Part shown: positions 1 to 7,285 of the stretch, in pieces | Layout: every line of letters starts with the position of its first letter | Numbering within the stretch: position 1 is the stretch's first letter | Assembly: GCA_964405685.1 (NCBI GenBank) | Contig: CAYOOP010000004.1 | Span: forward strand, 1 to 64,000 | Length of the DNA stretch: 64,000 nt | Source: CAYOOP01 sp964405685 | GTDB lineage: Bacteria; Pseudomonadota; Alphaproteobacteria; Rickettsiales; SXRF01 | Direction: 5' to 3' | Position numbers and translations under genes: made by a program | Notes under the pieces: generated by a model | Databases searched by the model: none | Told to the model about the DNA's origin: nothing | What the model saw: only the letters and a program-made list of their open reading frames with translations

Positions 1-48
1 GCCCTCCGAAGGCAAGGGTCGGACGTTCGAATCGTCTCGGGTGCGCCA
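1..48 (+). tRNA. tRNA-Arg(CCG), 3' part only
   Basis: The window opens inside a tRNA. Positions 1-3 are the end of the 5' anticodon stem (GCC), the 7-base loop CTCCGAA carries anticodon CCG, and GGCAA closes the stem. A five-base variable region follows, then the T stem-loop GGACG-TTCGAAT-CGTCT, the 3' acceptor strand CGGGTGC, discriminator G and an encoded CCA ending at 48. All T-stem pairs form, with one G-T pair. The 5' half lies outside the window, so the acceptor stem cannot be checked. Confidence 0.9.
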
Positions 49-64
49 TTTTTTGGTATGCATC

Positions 65-553
65 ATGGTGCCACTTCTTAATACCACCCTCGGCCGCAAT
101 GGTCTCATCTCTGCCGCAGAAAAATGCGAAGGCGATGGTTGCACGCCGATGGGGGTGTATCCGCTGCGCGAAATTTGGTATCGCGCGGATCGGGTGGCGA
201 AACCGGAAACGGCCCTGCCCGTTCGGGAAATTATGAGGGAGGATTGCTGGTGTGATGATGCAGCGCATCCGTTGTATAATCGGCATTTCAGATTGCCGCT
301 TTCCCCTGCCCCGCAATCTTTTGAGCATCTCTGGCGGGAGGATGCGGCGTATGATGTGATTGTGGTGATTGGGTTTAATGATGCGCCGGTGGTGTCGGAG
401 CGTGGAAGTGCGATTTTTATGCACTGTGAGCATGATGATGGCAGGCCGACGGCGGGGTGTGTGGCGTTGCCTAAAAAAGAACTGCTGGAATTGATCAAAA
501 TACTGACTCCAAACAGCACGATTTCGATTGGTGAAAAAATAATAGTTGCATAA
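65..553 (+). CDS. L,D-transpeptidase-like protein (YkuD domain)
   Basis: This small single-domain protein matches the YkuD/ErfK family, whose members cross-link peptidoglycan or attach proteins to it through a catalytic cysteine. The family blocks are visible in order: LGRNG, EGDGCTPMG, YRADR, WCDD, YNRHF, a YDVIVVIGFND strand, GSAIFMH and the active-site block TAGCVAL. No signal peptide is seen, as is usual for this short subgroup. The frame stays open back into the tRNA, but a start there is implausible; ATG at 65 is the first reasonable one, with TTG at 53 as alternative. No Shine-Dalgarno sequence is visible, and the N-terminus is somewhat shorter than in relatives. Confidence 0.85.
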   Translation: MVPLLNTTLGRNGLISAAEKCEGDGCTPMGVYPLREIWYRADRVAKPETALPVREIMREDCWCDDAAHPLYNRHFRLPLSPAPQSFEHLWREDAAYDVIVVIGFNDAPVVSERGSAIFMHCEHDDGRPTAGCVALPKKELLELIKILTPNSTISIGEKIIVA

Positions 554-575
554 TCCTAAATTAGGATATATCCTA
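554..575. promoter_or_regulatory. Two overlapping palindromes before the next gene
   Basis: TCCTAAATTAGGA (554-566) and TAGGATATATCCTA (562-575) are perfect inverted repeats that share five bases. They lie between the transpeptidase stop and the AGGAGG ribosome binding site at 585-590. The layout suggests an operator for a dimeric repressor, but no regulator can be named. Confidence 0.4.
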
Positions 576-594
576 CTTCATAACAGGAGGGGAT

Positions 595-1065
595 ATGCAC
601 GATTCAGAAAATGGCCGCGACAAAATCACACCCGGGAAACGCTCTGTCCTCCGCAAAACCTCTGGCCTTGAGTGGTTGGATGAGGAAGACAAAATCCGCC
701 CCGTGCGCGGCGAACGCGCACTCTGGCGGGCGGTGATATTGCAAGCGCTGGAAGACGCGGCCTCTAACACCCAAAAACCCGCTGGCAAATACCACAAAAT
801 CGAAGCGCTCAATTGGCTGGAAGGCCGCGGTGAGGATTTCGCGATGGTGTGCGACCTCGCGGGGCTTTTACCCAAAGACGTGCGCTGTGCAGCCAAGCGT
901 GCGCTGCTGAACGGCTGCAAATGGCGACTTCCGGCTGGTCAGGGTGCCAAAGCCAAGAAAAAAGCGGCGCAGCTTGCGTTTGAAACTAAAAGCTCCCTCC
1001 GCTTGCGGGGGGATTTAAGGGGGAATGTTCCCCCACCCACTACGCTAACGCTCTTACGAGCGTGA
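595..1065 (+). CDS. Conserved hypothetical protein with repeat-derived C-terminus
   Basis: I do not recognise the function. The start is well fixed by AGGAGG five bases upstream of ATG 595. Residues 1 to about 132 are charged and mostly helical, with a tryptophan- and alanine-rich core (ALWRAVILQALEDA, EALNWLEG, FAMVCDLAGL). From about residue 133 the frame runs into a dispersed palindromic repeat (993-1100), so the last 24 residues, including a PPP stretch, come from the repeat. The original stop was probably lost. The gene directly precedes another unknown gene and the Flp pilins; the three may form one unit. Confidence 0.7.
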   Translation: MHDSENGRDKITPGKRSVLRKTSGLEWLDEEDKIRPVRGERALWRAVILQALEDAASNTQKPAGKYHKIEALNWLEGRGEDFAMVCDLAGLLPKDVRCAAKRALLNGCKWRLPAGQGAKAKKKAAQLAFETKSSLRLRGDLRGNVPPPTTLTLLRA

Positions 1066-1100
1066 GCTTCGTTGCCCTCCCCCGCTTGCGGGGGAGGTAG
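993..1100. repeat. Dispersed palindromic repeat, family A, copy 1
   Basis: The element starts CTCCCTCCGCTTGCGGGGGG and ends CCCTCCCCCGCTTGCGGGGG. A middle part CACCCACTACGCTAACGCTC is followed by a short hairpin (GCTCTTACGAGC). Near-identical elements occur at 44125, 45364, 56090 and 63028. This copy overlaps the 3' end of the preceding coding region. Confidence 0.9.
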
Positions 1101-1124
1101 ATAACACTAGAGAAAGGAACGCCT

Positions 1125-1610
1125 ATGCCACGCGGACGCCCGAAACTCGACCGACCTGAAACCGACCTTGGAACCCCAGAATTGCAGGCTAAGCGCCGGC
1201 TTGCGCTCACTTCCGAAACGGTGGATCAGATGCTCGATCACGATCTTATTTCACAATCGCAACATTGGTGTGCGGTACATTTTCGCTGGCTCTACACGCT
1301 GCGCTACGGCGCGCCGAGCCCGGATGTGTCGATGCTGGTGGATGCGCGGCGCATGAGCGTGGTGGACGACCCCGAGTGGCGCGGCGCGCGCGAGGCGGAA
1401 TATCACGAGGCGGCAAACCTGCTGCACCGGGCAGGCGTGCTCAGTGATGTCATGGAAGTGCTGTTGTTTAACCCCACCATGAGCCTACGCCAATGCTTCG
1501 CCATCACCCCGATGGTGCGCAATGGACTGGACATTTTGCAGCAGTTGTGGTGTAACGAAAAAGAGGGAGCAACACACTATCATGACCAGATTGAAAACCT
1601 TCCTGCGTGA
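1125..1610 (+). CDS. Conserved hypothetical protein
   Basis: A GAAAGGA ribosome binding site precedes ATG 1125. The protein begins PRGRPKLDRPETDLGTPELQAKR, basic and proline-rich, and continues as a helical region of about 130 residues (FRWLYTLRYGAP, MSLRQCF). No enzyme motif or signal peptide is visible. I suspect a DNA-associated or phage-derived origin from the AT-hook-like RGRP start, but cannot support a family. Its last 29 bases overlap the first pilin gene, so the two are probably translated from one message. Confidence 0.65.
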   Translation: MPRGRPKLDRPETDLGTPELQAKRRLALTSETVDQMLDHDLISQSQHWCAVHFRWLYTLRYGAPSPDVSMLVDARRMSVVDDPEWRGAREAEYHEAANLLHRAGVLSDVMEVLLFNPTMSLRQCFAITPMVRNGLDILQQLWCNEKEGATHYHDQIENLPA

Positions 1611-1749
1611 TGAATCCGGGGCCACGGTGATCGAATATTCACTGCTTGCGGCGATGATGGCAATTGTGGCAATTGCGGTTCTTACTGCCACGGGAACGTC
1701 GATGTCCGATTTGTTTTACGGTCCGGTGAACGACACGCTCGCTCGCTAG
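1582..1749 (+). CDS. Flp-family type IVb pilin (divergent copy)
   Basis: This 55-residue prepilin has a short basic leader, the Flp cleavage site (SGATVIEYSLLAA, with the conserved Glu-Tyr) and one hydrophobic helix. It ends in LAR like the other copies. Start ATG 1582 is preceded by GAGGGAG. It differs from the three later copies: the mature part ends SDLFYGPVNDTLAR rather than SLNNTF. It may be a minor pilin, or the major pilin of another export system. No tad assembly genes are in the window. Confidence 0.88.
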   Translation: MTRLKTFLRDESGATVIEYSLLAAMMAIVAIAVLTATGTSMSDLFYGPVNDTLAR

Positions 1750-1835
1750 GAAAACCCTAGGGCAAAAGTAATTTTTTGGTTAAAAAAACATTGCTTTTTA
1801 ATTAAAAACACATTGATTTATATGGTTTTTTCTTC

Positions 1836-1863
1836 TTGCTTTGACTCATACCTATGCTATAGT
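1836..1863 (+). promoter_or_regulatory. Sigma-70-like promoter of the flp array
   Basis: TTGCTT (1836-1841) and TATAGT (1858-1863) are 16 bases apart in an AT-rich gap after the first pilin. Transcription would start near 1870, leaving a leader of about 40 bases before the GGAG site and ATG 1912. Confidence 0.55.
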
Positions 1864-1911
1864 TGGCCTTAGCTGATTGTATCAGCATTAACAACTCTAT
1901 GGAGCATTTTT

Positions 1912-2076
1912 ATGTCTATGATCAAAACATTTCTGAAACAAGAAGACGGCGCAACGGCTATCGAATATGGTCTGATTGCTGCCCTGATTTCTGTGGTTAT
2001 CATCGCTGCTGTGGGTGGCGTTGGTAAAAGCTTGAACAACACCTTCACGAACATCAACACCAACCTCGCTCGTTAG
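1912..2076 (+). CDS. flp: Flp-family type IVb pilin
   Basis: A 54-residue prepilin beginning MSMIKTFLKQEDGATAIEYG, with the Gly-Ala cleavage region, Glu-Tyr motif and hydrophobic helix (LIAALISVVIIAAV), ending NTNLAR. GGAG at 1901-1904 fixes the start at 1912 rather than the internal ATG 1918. It has its own promoter upstream and terminator downstream, so it can be expressed alone at high level, as expected for a major pilin. Too short for most gene finders' cut-offs. Confidence 0.92.
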   Translation: MSMIKTFLKQEDGATAIEYGLIAALISVVIIAAVGGVGKSLNNTFTNINTNLAR

Positions 2077-2098
2077 TTTCTGGTGTCATCAACAAAGG

Positions 2099-2129
2099 CC
2101 CTGGCCGCTCCCTAAGCGGCCAGGGTTTT
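2099..2129 (+). terminator. Rho-independent terminator after flp
   Basis: An 11-base perfect stem CCCTGGCCGCT / AGCGGCCAGGG with a 5-base loop is followed by TTTT. Its strength and place directly after the pilin gene suggest it stops or attenuates transcription and also protects the pilin mRNA 3' end. Confidence 0.85.
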
Positions 2130-2153
2130 CCACAATTTTAAATGGAGTTTCTT

Positions 2154-2273
2154 ATGCGTATGTTTACCTCTTTCCTAAAACAAGAAGACGGCGCAACGGC
2201 CATTGAATACGGCCTCATCGCCGCTTTGATCGCAGTTGTTATCATCGCGGCTGTAGGCGGCGTTGGTAAAAGC
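2154..2273 (+). CDS. flp: Flp-family pilin, 3' end lost in assembly gap
   Basis: The gene reads MRMFTSFLKQEDGATAIEYG and continues through the hydrophobic helix to GVGKS, where the N run begins. GGAG lies seven bases before ATG 2154. It is nearly identical to the flanking copies, which is why assembly failed here. Confidence 0.9.
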
Positions 2274-2373
2274 NNNNNNNNNNNNNNNNNNNNNNNNNNN
2301 NNNNNNNNNNNNNNNNNNNNNNNNNNNNNNNNNNNNNNNNNNNNNNNNNNNNNNNNNNNNNNNNNNNNNNNNN
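2274..2373. other. Assembly gap (100 N)
   Basis: Exactly 100 N are the usual placeholder for a gap of unknown length. Sequence on both sides is the same pilin repeat, so the gap probably hides the rest of one copy, an intergenic terminator and the start of the next, or more copies. Confidence 0.98.
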
Positions 2374-2473
2374 CGCCGCTTTGATCGCAGTTGTTATCAT
2401 CGCGGCTGTAGGCGGCGTTGGTAAAAGCTTGAACAACACCTTCTCTAACATCAACACCAACCTTGCTCGCTAA
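2374..2473 (+). CDS. flp: Flp-family pilin, 5' end lost in assembly gap
   Basis: After the gap the sequence resumes inside the pilin helix (AALIAVVIIAAVGGVGKS) and ends SNINTNLAR and TAA. It could be the end of the copy that starts at 2154, or of another copy. Confidence 0.85.
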
Positions 2474-2490
2474 TTTGGTTGTGTAAAAAA

Positions 2491-2522
2491 AGCCCTGGCT
2501 GCTTGATCAGTCAGGGCTTTTC
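2491..2522 (+). terminator. Rho-independent terminator after flp
   Basis: AGCCCTG (2491-2497) pairs with CAGGGCT (2512-2518) and is followed by a short T tract. It resembles the terminator at 2099, so the pilin unit repeats with its own terminator. Confidence 0.75.
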
Positions 2523-2544
2523 ACCATTTAAACATGGAGTTCTT

Positions 2545-2709
2545 ATGCGTATGTTTACCTCTTTCCTAAAACAAGAAGGCGGCGCAACCGCGATCGAATA
2601 CGGCCTCATCGCTGCGTTGATTGCGGTTGTTATTATCGCGGCTGTAGGCGGCGTTGGTAAAAGCCTCAACAACACCTTCACTAACGTAAACGATAACCTC
2701 GCTCGCTAG
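2545..2709 (+). CDS. flp: Flp-family type IVb pilin
   Basis: A complete 54-residue prepilin, MRMFTSFLKQEGGATAIEYG to NVNDNLAR. GGAG at 2536-2539 sets the start at ATG 2545. Residue 12 is Gly where the sister copies have Asp. It is the last of at least three near-identical tandem pilins; the C-terminal six to eight residues vary most between copies. Confidence 0.92.
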   Translation: MRMFTSFLKQEGGATAIEYGLIAALIAVVIIAAVGGVGKSLNNTFTNVNDNLAR

Positions 2710-2724
2710 TGGATTGATACAAAG

Positions 2725-2754
2725 AACCCCCTCGTTGCGGCGCACCTGGGGGTT
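2725..2754. terminator. Stem-loop between convergent genes
   Basis: AACCCCC (2725-2731) pairs with GGGGGTT (2748-2754). There is no T tract, but its place between the last pilin and the oppositely oriented membrane protein gene suggests a two-way terminator. Confidence 0.45.
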
Positions 2755-2761
2755 GGGGTGC

Positions 2762-4255
2762 CTATTGGGGAGCAACAAAGACATTCGCGTTTTCGCCTGA
2801 ATAGACAAGCTTCCAGCCCGCGTGGGCAAAATACCAATCCGCGTGATAGGGCTCTTTTTTCTTCACATTGCTATATTTAGGCATGAGGGCCACGCGCACA
2901 CCGTAGCGCTTCAGCACCTCCGGCCAGTCTTTCTGAAATCCATCCACCTGCAGAAAATCCTTCGTCACCGCGAGCGAATAGGCCGTGTTGGCCCGCCCAT
3001 CCATCATAATCGGCAGTTCGCCACGCGCCGCGTAGATAATATAACCGCCGTAACCGTAGTGGCTGAATAGACGTTCGCCCTTGTGATGCGTGCGTAGATA
3101 TTCCACTTCCGCAACCGGTATTCTTTTGGGATCGGGAGCCACAGATTCAAAGACCAAATGCCGCGTATTTGGAATGGAAAGAATAGTAAATACAAGGATT
3201 GGAACCGCCCACGCCACCCAGAGCGCTTGCGGCTTGGCAAAGTCTTGCGCATATTCCCGCTGCTTGTTGCGCCAAAACGGAAAACGCTCCGGTAGATAGT
3301 CCAGCGCCACCGCCAGCATCGGCGTCATGAAAATGAGCCAGATGCCGAGATAGCGAATCGATTGGAACGTCATGATGCCCCAGAAAATCGCGAGCATTTT
3401 ATCCGCAATGGAAAGCCGGGCGAGGCCTGCATAGGGCAAAGCAAATAACAACAGCGCATAGACATAGATGTGCGGCGCTTCCGACAAGCGCGGCGGCATC
3501 CATTCTGCAATGTAATTGTGGTTTAAGGGGCTTTGAAGCGTCAACATCGTCGCATGAAGAATGTCTGTGCCATAAGGATTCAATAGACATGCAGCAACGC
3601 TCACTACGCCGGTAAGTGTAAGCACGCGCGCAAGCGCCCACTGGCGGCGCCATAGTGCCTCAGCGCCAAAAGCACCGATAGTGACAAACAAAGCTAAAAA
3701 TCCGCCGTGCACGTTGACCCATAGCGCCGCATACAAAGGTACCCATAACAGCTGGCGTGTGCGCCCGCGTACACAGGCTTCGTATAAATGGTAGTAGCAG
3801 ATCGCAAGCAGTAGCATGCTGATGATCTGGGGGCGCACCTGCATGGTAGGCACAGACATGAAGCAGCCTAAATAGGTCGCGAGAAATGCAGCAAAGACAC
3901 CGACGCTGCGTTGTTTGCAGATGTAAAATAACACTCCGCACAACACGCAACCCACGGCGATGACGACCAGTTGCAACCCATCAAGCCCCACGACATCCTT
4001 GACCCAGCTAATCGCCACATCATACGCCCAGGAAATGTTGTACCACGTTGTACCCGCAGTGGTAAACGCCCAGGGGTCGTTCAGTGGAACATAGCCGAGG
4101 TGCCGGATTAAATCCCCCGCGGCGATGTGCCAGGGAGAATCGCAATCGATAAACATCATCGTGTTAAAATGCGCGAAAAATGCGAGCGCGCAGATGGCGA
4201 TGAGCATACCGAGCAAACCACGATAGGCTTCATCCGAACGGGTAAAATCAGTCAT
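2762..4255 (-). CDS. Polytopic membrane protein, GT-C glycosyltransferase-like
   Basis: A 497-residue protein with about ten hydrophobic segments. After the first membrane helix comes DCDSPWHIAAGDLIRHLGYV and then DPWAFTTAGTTWYN, an arrangement typical of GT-C-fold membrane glycosyltransferase-like proteins, where acidic residues of the first outer loop bind a lipid-phosphate sugar donor. The last 120 residues are soluble (ERLFSHYGYGGYIIYAARG, MMDGRANTAYS) and probably periplasmic. No substrate can be named. It stands alone between the pilins and a palindromic repeat. Confidence 0.6.
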   Translation of the reverse strand: MTDFTRSDEAYRGLLGMLIAICALAFFAHFNTMMFIDCDSPWHIAAGDLIRHLGYVPLNDPWAFTTAGTTWYNISWAYDVAISWVKDVVGLDGLQLVVIAVGCVLCGVLFYICKQRSVGVFAAFLATYLGCFMSVPTMQVRPQIISMLLLAICYYHLYEACVRGRTRQLLWVPLYAALWVNVHGGFLALFVTIGAFGAEALWRRQWALARVLTLTGVVSVAACLLNPYGTDILHATMLTLQSPLNHNYIAEWMPPRLSEAPHIYVYALLLFALPYAGLARLSIADKMLAIFWGIMTFQSIRYLGIWLIFMTPMLAVALDYLPERFPFWRNKQREYAQDFAKPQALWVAWAVPILVFTILSIPNTRHLVFESVAPDPKRIPVAEVEYLRTHHKGERLFSHYGYGGYIIYAARGELPIMMDGRANTAYSLAVTKDFLQVDGFQKDWPEVLKRYGVRVALMPKYSNVKKKEPYHADWYFAHAGWKLVYSGENANVFVAPQ

Positions 4256-4262
4256 ATTTTAC

Positions 4263-4370
4263 CGTCATTCCCGCGAAAGCGGGAATCCAGCGCACTGCGT
4301 CTGCAGTGCAAAAAGATCCTATTGCGGCGAAGACTCGCCTTTACTGGATCCCCGCTTTCGCGAGGATGAC
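4263..4370. repeat. Dispersed palindromic repeat, family C, copy 1
   Basis: The left end is GTCATTCCCGCGAAAGCGGG and the right end is the imperfect mirror, GGATCCCCGCTTTCGCGAGG followed by ATGAC. This type of element is known from many proteobacteria. It fills the gap between the membrane protein gene and lptB. Confidence 0.9.
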
Positions 4371-4379
4371 GAATGAGGT

Positions 4380-5132
4380 TCATAGGCTGAACCTTTCGCC
4401 AAGATAAACGCGGCGCACATCGATATTGTTGACGATTTCTTTGGGCGTGCCTTCGGTTAAGACCGAGCCGTCGTGCATGATGTAGGCGCGGTCGATGATG
4501 TCGAGCGTTTCGCGGACGTTGTGGTCCGTAATCAACACGCCAAGACCACGATCTTTCAAATGCGTCACAAGGTTGCGGATATCCTCTACCGCAATCGGGT
4601 CAATCCCCGCGAGCGGCTCATCGAGCAGCACGAATGTTGGCCGGCACGCGAGTGCGCGGGCGATTTCCACGCGGCGGCGTTCACCACCGGAAAGCGTTAA
4701 AGCCTCCGCATGCCGCAAGTGTTCGATCGCGAATTCAGCGAGCAATTCATCGAGTGTGGATTTACGCAGCGCCATGTCCTGCTCCACCACTTCAAGCGCA
4801 ACCATGATATTTTCTTCGACGGTCAGACCGCGAAAAATTGAGGCTTCCTGCGGCAGATAGCCCACGCCGATGCGCGCGCGGCGATACATCGGCAAATGCG
4901 TAATATTCTGGCCATCGAGAAAAATACTGCCGACGTCGGGACGAATCAGTCCGGAAATCATATAAAAACATGTGGTCTTGCCCGCACCGTTCGGACCCAA
5001 CAACCCCACCACCTCACCCCGCCGCAGCTCAAGCGACACATCGCGCACCACGGGCCGATTGCCGTAGCGCTTGCCAATATGCTGCACGCTTAAGCCCGCT
5101 TCGGTCGGTATCAGTGCGAGGGGTGTTTCCAT
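4380..5132 (-). CDS. lptB: LPS export ABC transporter ATP-binding protein LptB
   Basis: LptB powers extraction of lipopolysaccharide from the inner membrane together with LptF and LptG. The 250-residue protein has a Walker A (GPNGAGKTT), Q-loop, signature LSGGERRR, Walker B (VLLDEPLAGIDP) and the switch histidine in TDHNV. Length and the C-terminal RRVYLGERF match the LptB family. Its start shares one base with the lptA stop, so it is the last gene of kdsD-lptC-lptA-lptB. In many alphaproteobacteria rpoN follows; here a repeat follows instead. Confidence 0.96.
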   Translation of the reverse strand: METPLALIPTEAGLSVQHIGKRYGNRPVVRDVSLELRRGEVVGLLGPNGAGKTTCFYMISGLIRPDVGSIFLDGQNITHLPMYRRARIGVGYLPQEASIFRGLTVEENIMVALEVVEQDMALRKSTLDELLAEFAIEHLRHAEALTLSGGERRRVEIARALACRPTFVLLDEPLAGIDPIAVEDIRNLVTHLKDRGLGVLITDHNVRETLDIIDRAYIMHDGSVLTEGTPKEIVNNIDVRRVYLGERFSL

Positions 5133-5686
5133 TATTGTTCCTTCTTATCACCAGGCACGAACAAAGCGCGTACGCGGTCCGGTTTGCCTTCTGCACCACT
5201 GACTGCATTACCACTTCCGTTACGCAAGACACTTTTTCCCGTCGTCATATTGTGTACAAGCGAGGCACCTTTTAAGATGTTTTTGTCCTTAGTAAGCACG
5301 ACATCACCATTCAAGGTCAACTCGTCTTTCTCGGCATCATACACACCCGCAAGGCCGCGCGCAGTTTCAGTAGGTGTCGTCATCAACACATTGCCATCCA
5401 CTTCAATTTTGGAAATCGATTGTGCTTCGCTGGGCGCTTGCGCTTCTTTGGCAGCGGCTTGTTGTTCTTTGTTTTTGTAAAACACTTTCATACGATCCGA
5501 CGTCAGATGCATATCATCCTGCACGGCGACAACCTTGCCGGTGAAAATAGCGACGTTTTCGTTTTGTTCGACCTCCAGCGTATCCGACGTAATCTCAATC
5601 GGCCCTTTATTGGTACTGCCCATCGGCGGTGCCGCGAAAGCGGCAGCGGGCAAGGCAATCAACAGGGCAAGCATACGAAACATCAT
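5132..5686 (-). CDS. lptA: LPS transport periplasmic protein LptA
   Basis: The 184-residue protein starts with a signal peptide (FRMLALLIALPAAAFAAP) followed by an OstA/LptA beta-jellyroll: GPIEITSDTLEVEQNENVAIFTGKVVAVQDDMHLTSD is split by a Lys/Glu/Ala-rich insertion (QQAAAKEAQAPSEA) before IDGNV-type strands. LptA polymerises as the periplasmic bridge for LPS. Its start overlaps the lptC stop in ATGA, showing translational coupling. Confidence 0.92.
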   Translation of the reverse strand: MMFRMLALLIALPAAAFAAPPMGSTNKGPIEITSDTLEVEQNENVAIFTGKVVAVQDDMHLTSDRMKVFYKNKEQQAAAKEAQAPSEAQSISKIEVDGNVLMTTPTETARGLAGVYDAEKDELTLNGDVVLTKDKNILKGASLVHNMTTGKSVLRNGSGNAVSGAEGKPDRVRALFVPGDKKEQ

Positions 5687-6279
5687 GGGGTGTTCTTTCG
5701 GTAAAGCGTGACGTGAATGTCACCATAAAACAGGATTCTATCGCCGCCGTCCAGAATTTCAAAGCGATTTGCGCGTAGCGTACCGCTGGGGCCCGTTCCC
5801 TCGACCGGCTCATTCCCTTTGGCGATACTCTCTTTGACCTGCACTGTTGCGCTGGGTGTTGTAAAAATATAGCCGCTGTCGCCTGTTAATTCCACACCAC
5901 CGGAAAGCTCGATGCGTTCTTCTAGCGAATAATAAATCGCTGCCTTGCTGGTGAGCGAAATCCACGAAGACGTGTTCGGTGCAAGATCAGCCGTGACCTT
6001 GGTCAGGTTGAAAACTTTATTGCCCTCATCGGTGGCGTGTTCCGCCGTAACCGTAAATGGTCGGTTGCGGCTATCGAGCCCTTGATAGCGCGGACTCATC
6101 ATGGTCGGCTTTGCGATGATGGCAACACCTTGCGGTGCTTCCAGCACCAAGCGCCCATTGCCGCGCTCATTGAGCCAGGCGACCACGATCATAACCGCCA
6201 CCATTAACCCGACCAGGCCAACCAACGCGTGTTTGCCTAGAAACACAAACCGGCTGTACCGTCTGGACGGCAGCGCCAT
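5683..6279 (-). CDS. lptC: LPS export protein LptC
   Basis: A 198-residue bitopic protein. Residues of about 13-33 form the membrane anchor (ALVGLVGLMVAVMIVVAWL) and the rest is the periplasmic LptC domain (SPRYQGLDSRNRPFTVTAEHA, ELSGGVELTGDSGY). It hands LPS from LptBFG to LptA. The stop lies directly next to the kdsD start region with one base between genes. Confidence 0.9.
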   Translation of the reverse strand: MALPSRRYSRFVFLGKHALVGLVGLMVAVMIVVAWLNERGNGRLVLEAPQGVAIIAKPTMMSPRYQGLDSRNRPFTVTAEHATDEGNKVFNLTKVTADLAPNTSSWISLTSKAAIYYSLEERIELSGGVELTGDSGYIFTTPSATVQVKESIAKGNEPVEGTGPSGTLRANRFEILDGGDRILFYGDIHVTLYRKNTP

Positions 6280-7227
6280 TTAGGCAACTCCCGCGCGCAA
6301 ACAATCGTGAATATGGACGATACCCACCGGCTTCCCGACTTCCACCACAAACAAGCTCGTGATTTTTTTCTCGTTCAAAATAGCCACTGCTTCCGTTGCG
6401 AGCGCTTCTTTTTTGATGGTCTTGGCCCCGCGCGTCATCACCACGCCTGCGGTTTTCGTGAGGAGATCCGGTGCCATATGGCGACGCAAATCACCATCTG
6501 TCAGCACGCCTACTAAATTGCCACTTGCATCCACTACACCTGCACAACCAAAACGCTTCGCAGTCATGATAAGTAATACATCTGCAAGAGGCTTGGCTTC
6601 GGCAACAAGGGGTAATTCATCTCCTGTATGCATGAGCTCAGCAACGCGCAGTAAATTACGGCCTAGCTTGCCGCCAGGATGGAAAGTTGCGAAATCAGCG
6701 GTGGTGAAACCACGCGCTTCGAGCAGGGCAATCGCAAGTGCATCGCCAAGTGCCAGCATCATCACGGTCGACGTCGTCGGCGCGCCTACAGGCGACGCTT
6801 CGGGAATATTCGGCAACAGCAGCAAACCATCCGCCGCATCCGCAAGCGCCGAGGGACTACGACTCGTAATAGCAATAAGTGGAATGCGAAAACGCTTCGC
6901 ATAGGCAAGCATGTCCGCAAGTTCGGGCGTTTCGCCCGAATTGGAGAGCGCGAGGATAACATCGGCAGCCGTAATCATCCCCAAATCGCCATGGCTCGCT
7001 TCAGCAGGGTGGACAAAACTTGCTGGTGTGCCGGTAGAAGCCAAGGTGGCGGCGATTTTACGGCCGATGTGGCCGCTTTTCCCCATGCCGGAGACAATCA
7101 CCCTGCCCTTGCATGCTTTCAGCGCCTCAAAGGCACGCGTAAACGGCTCGCCCAAGCCCTTGCCTAAGGCATGCAGCCCCTCAATTTCACGGGCGATAAC
7201 GTTATTGGCAGTGGTAATAGGGTCCAT
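6280..7227 (-). CDS. kdsD: Arabinose-5-phosphate isomerase KdsD/KpsF
   Basis: The enzyme converts ribulose 5-phosphate to arabinose 5-phosphate, the first step to the Kdo sugar of LPS. The N-terminal half is a SIS domain (VIVSGMGKSGHIGRKIAAT, THPAEASHGDLGM-like block, LALSNSGETPEL), and the C-terminal part carries two CBS repeats. At 315 residues it is close to the E. coli enzyme. It heads the LPS operon, and a strong -10 sequence lies 30 bases upstream. Confidence 0.95.
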   Translation of the reverse strand: MDPITTANNVIAREIEGLHALGKGLGEPFTRAFEALKACKGRVIVSGMGKSGHIGRKIAATLASTGTPASFVHPAEASHGDLGMITAADVILALSNSGETPELADMLAYAKRFRIPLIAITSRSPSALADAADGLLLLPNIPEASPVGAPTTSTVMMLALGDALAIALLEARGFTTADFATFHPGGKLGRNLLRVAELMHTGDELPLVAEAKPLADVLLIMTAKRFGCAGVVDASGNLVGVLTDGDLRRHMAPDLLTKTAGVVMTRGAKTIKKEALATEAVAILNEKKITSLFVVEVGKPVGIVHIHDCLRAGVA

Positions 7228-7250
7228 AGGGCCGCAACTCTAGCATATTT

Positions 7251-7270
7251 GCCGGATTATACAACCCGGC
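7251..7270 (-). promoter_or_regulatory. -10 element inside a stem-loop before kdsD
   Basis: On the minus strand a perfect TATAAT (7256-7261) lies in the loop of a GCCGG/CCGGC hairpin (7251-7255 and 7266-7270). A good -35 hexamer at 17 bases is not evident. The hairpin may also serve as the end of the upstream virB6 transcript. Confidence 0.45.
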
Positions 7271-7285
7271 CAAAATATCAAAAAG

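Noticed and set aside
573..920. Open frames on the minus strand opposite the gene at 595-1065
   Set aside because: No ribosome binding site; composition is that of an antisense shadow, and the plus-strand gene has AGGAGG and a better start.
2142..2460. N run read as a CRISPR or repeat array
   Set aside because: It is a 100-N placeholder between pilin copies; there are no spaced direct repeats.
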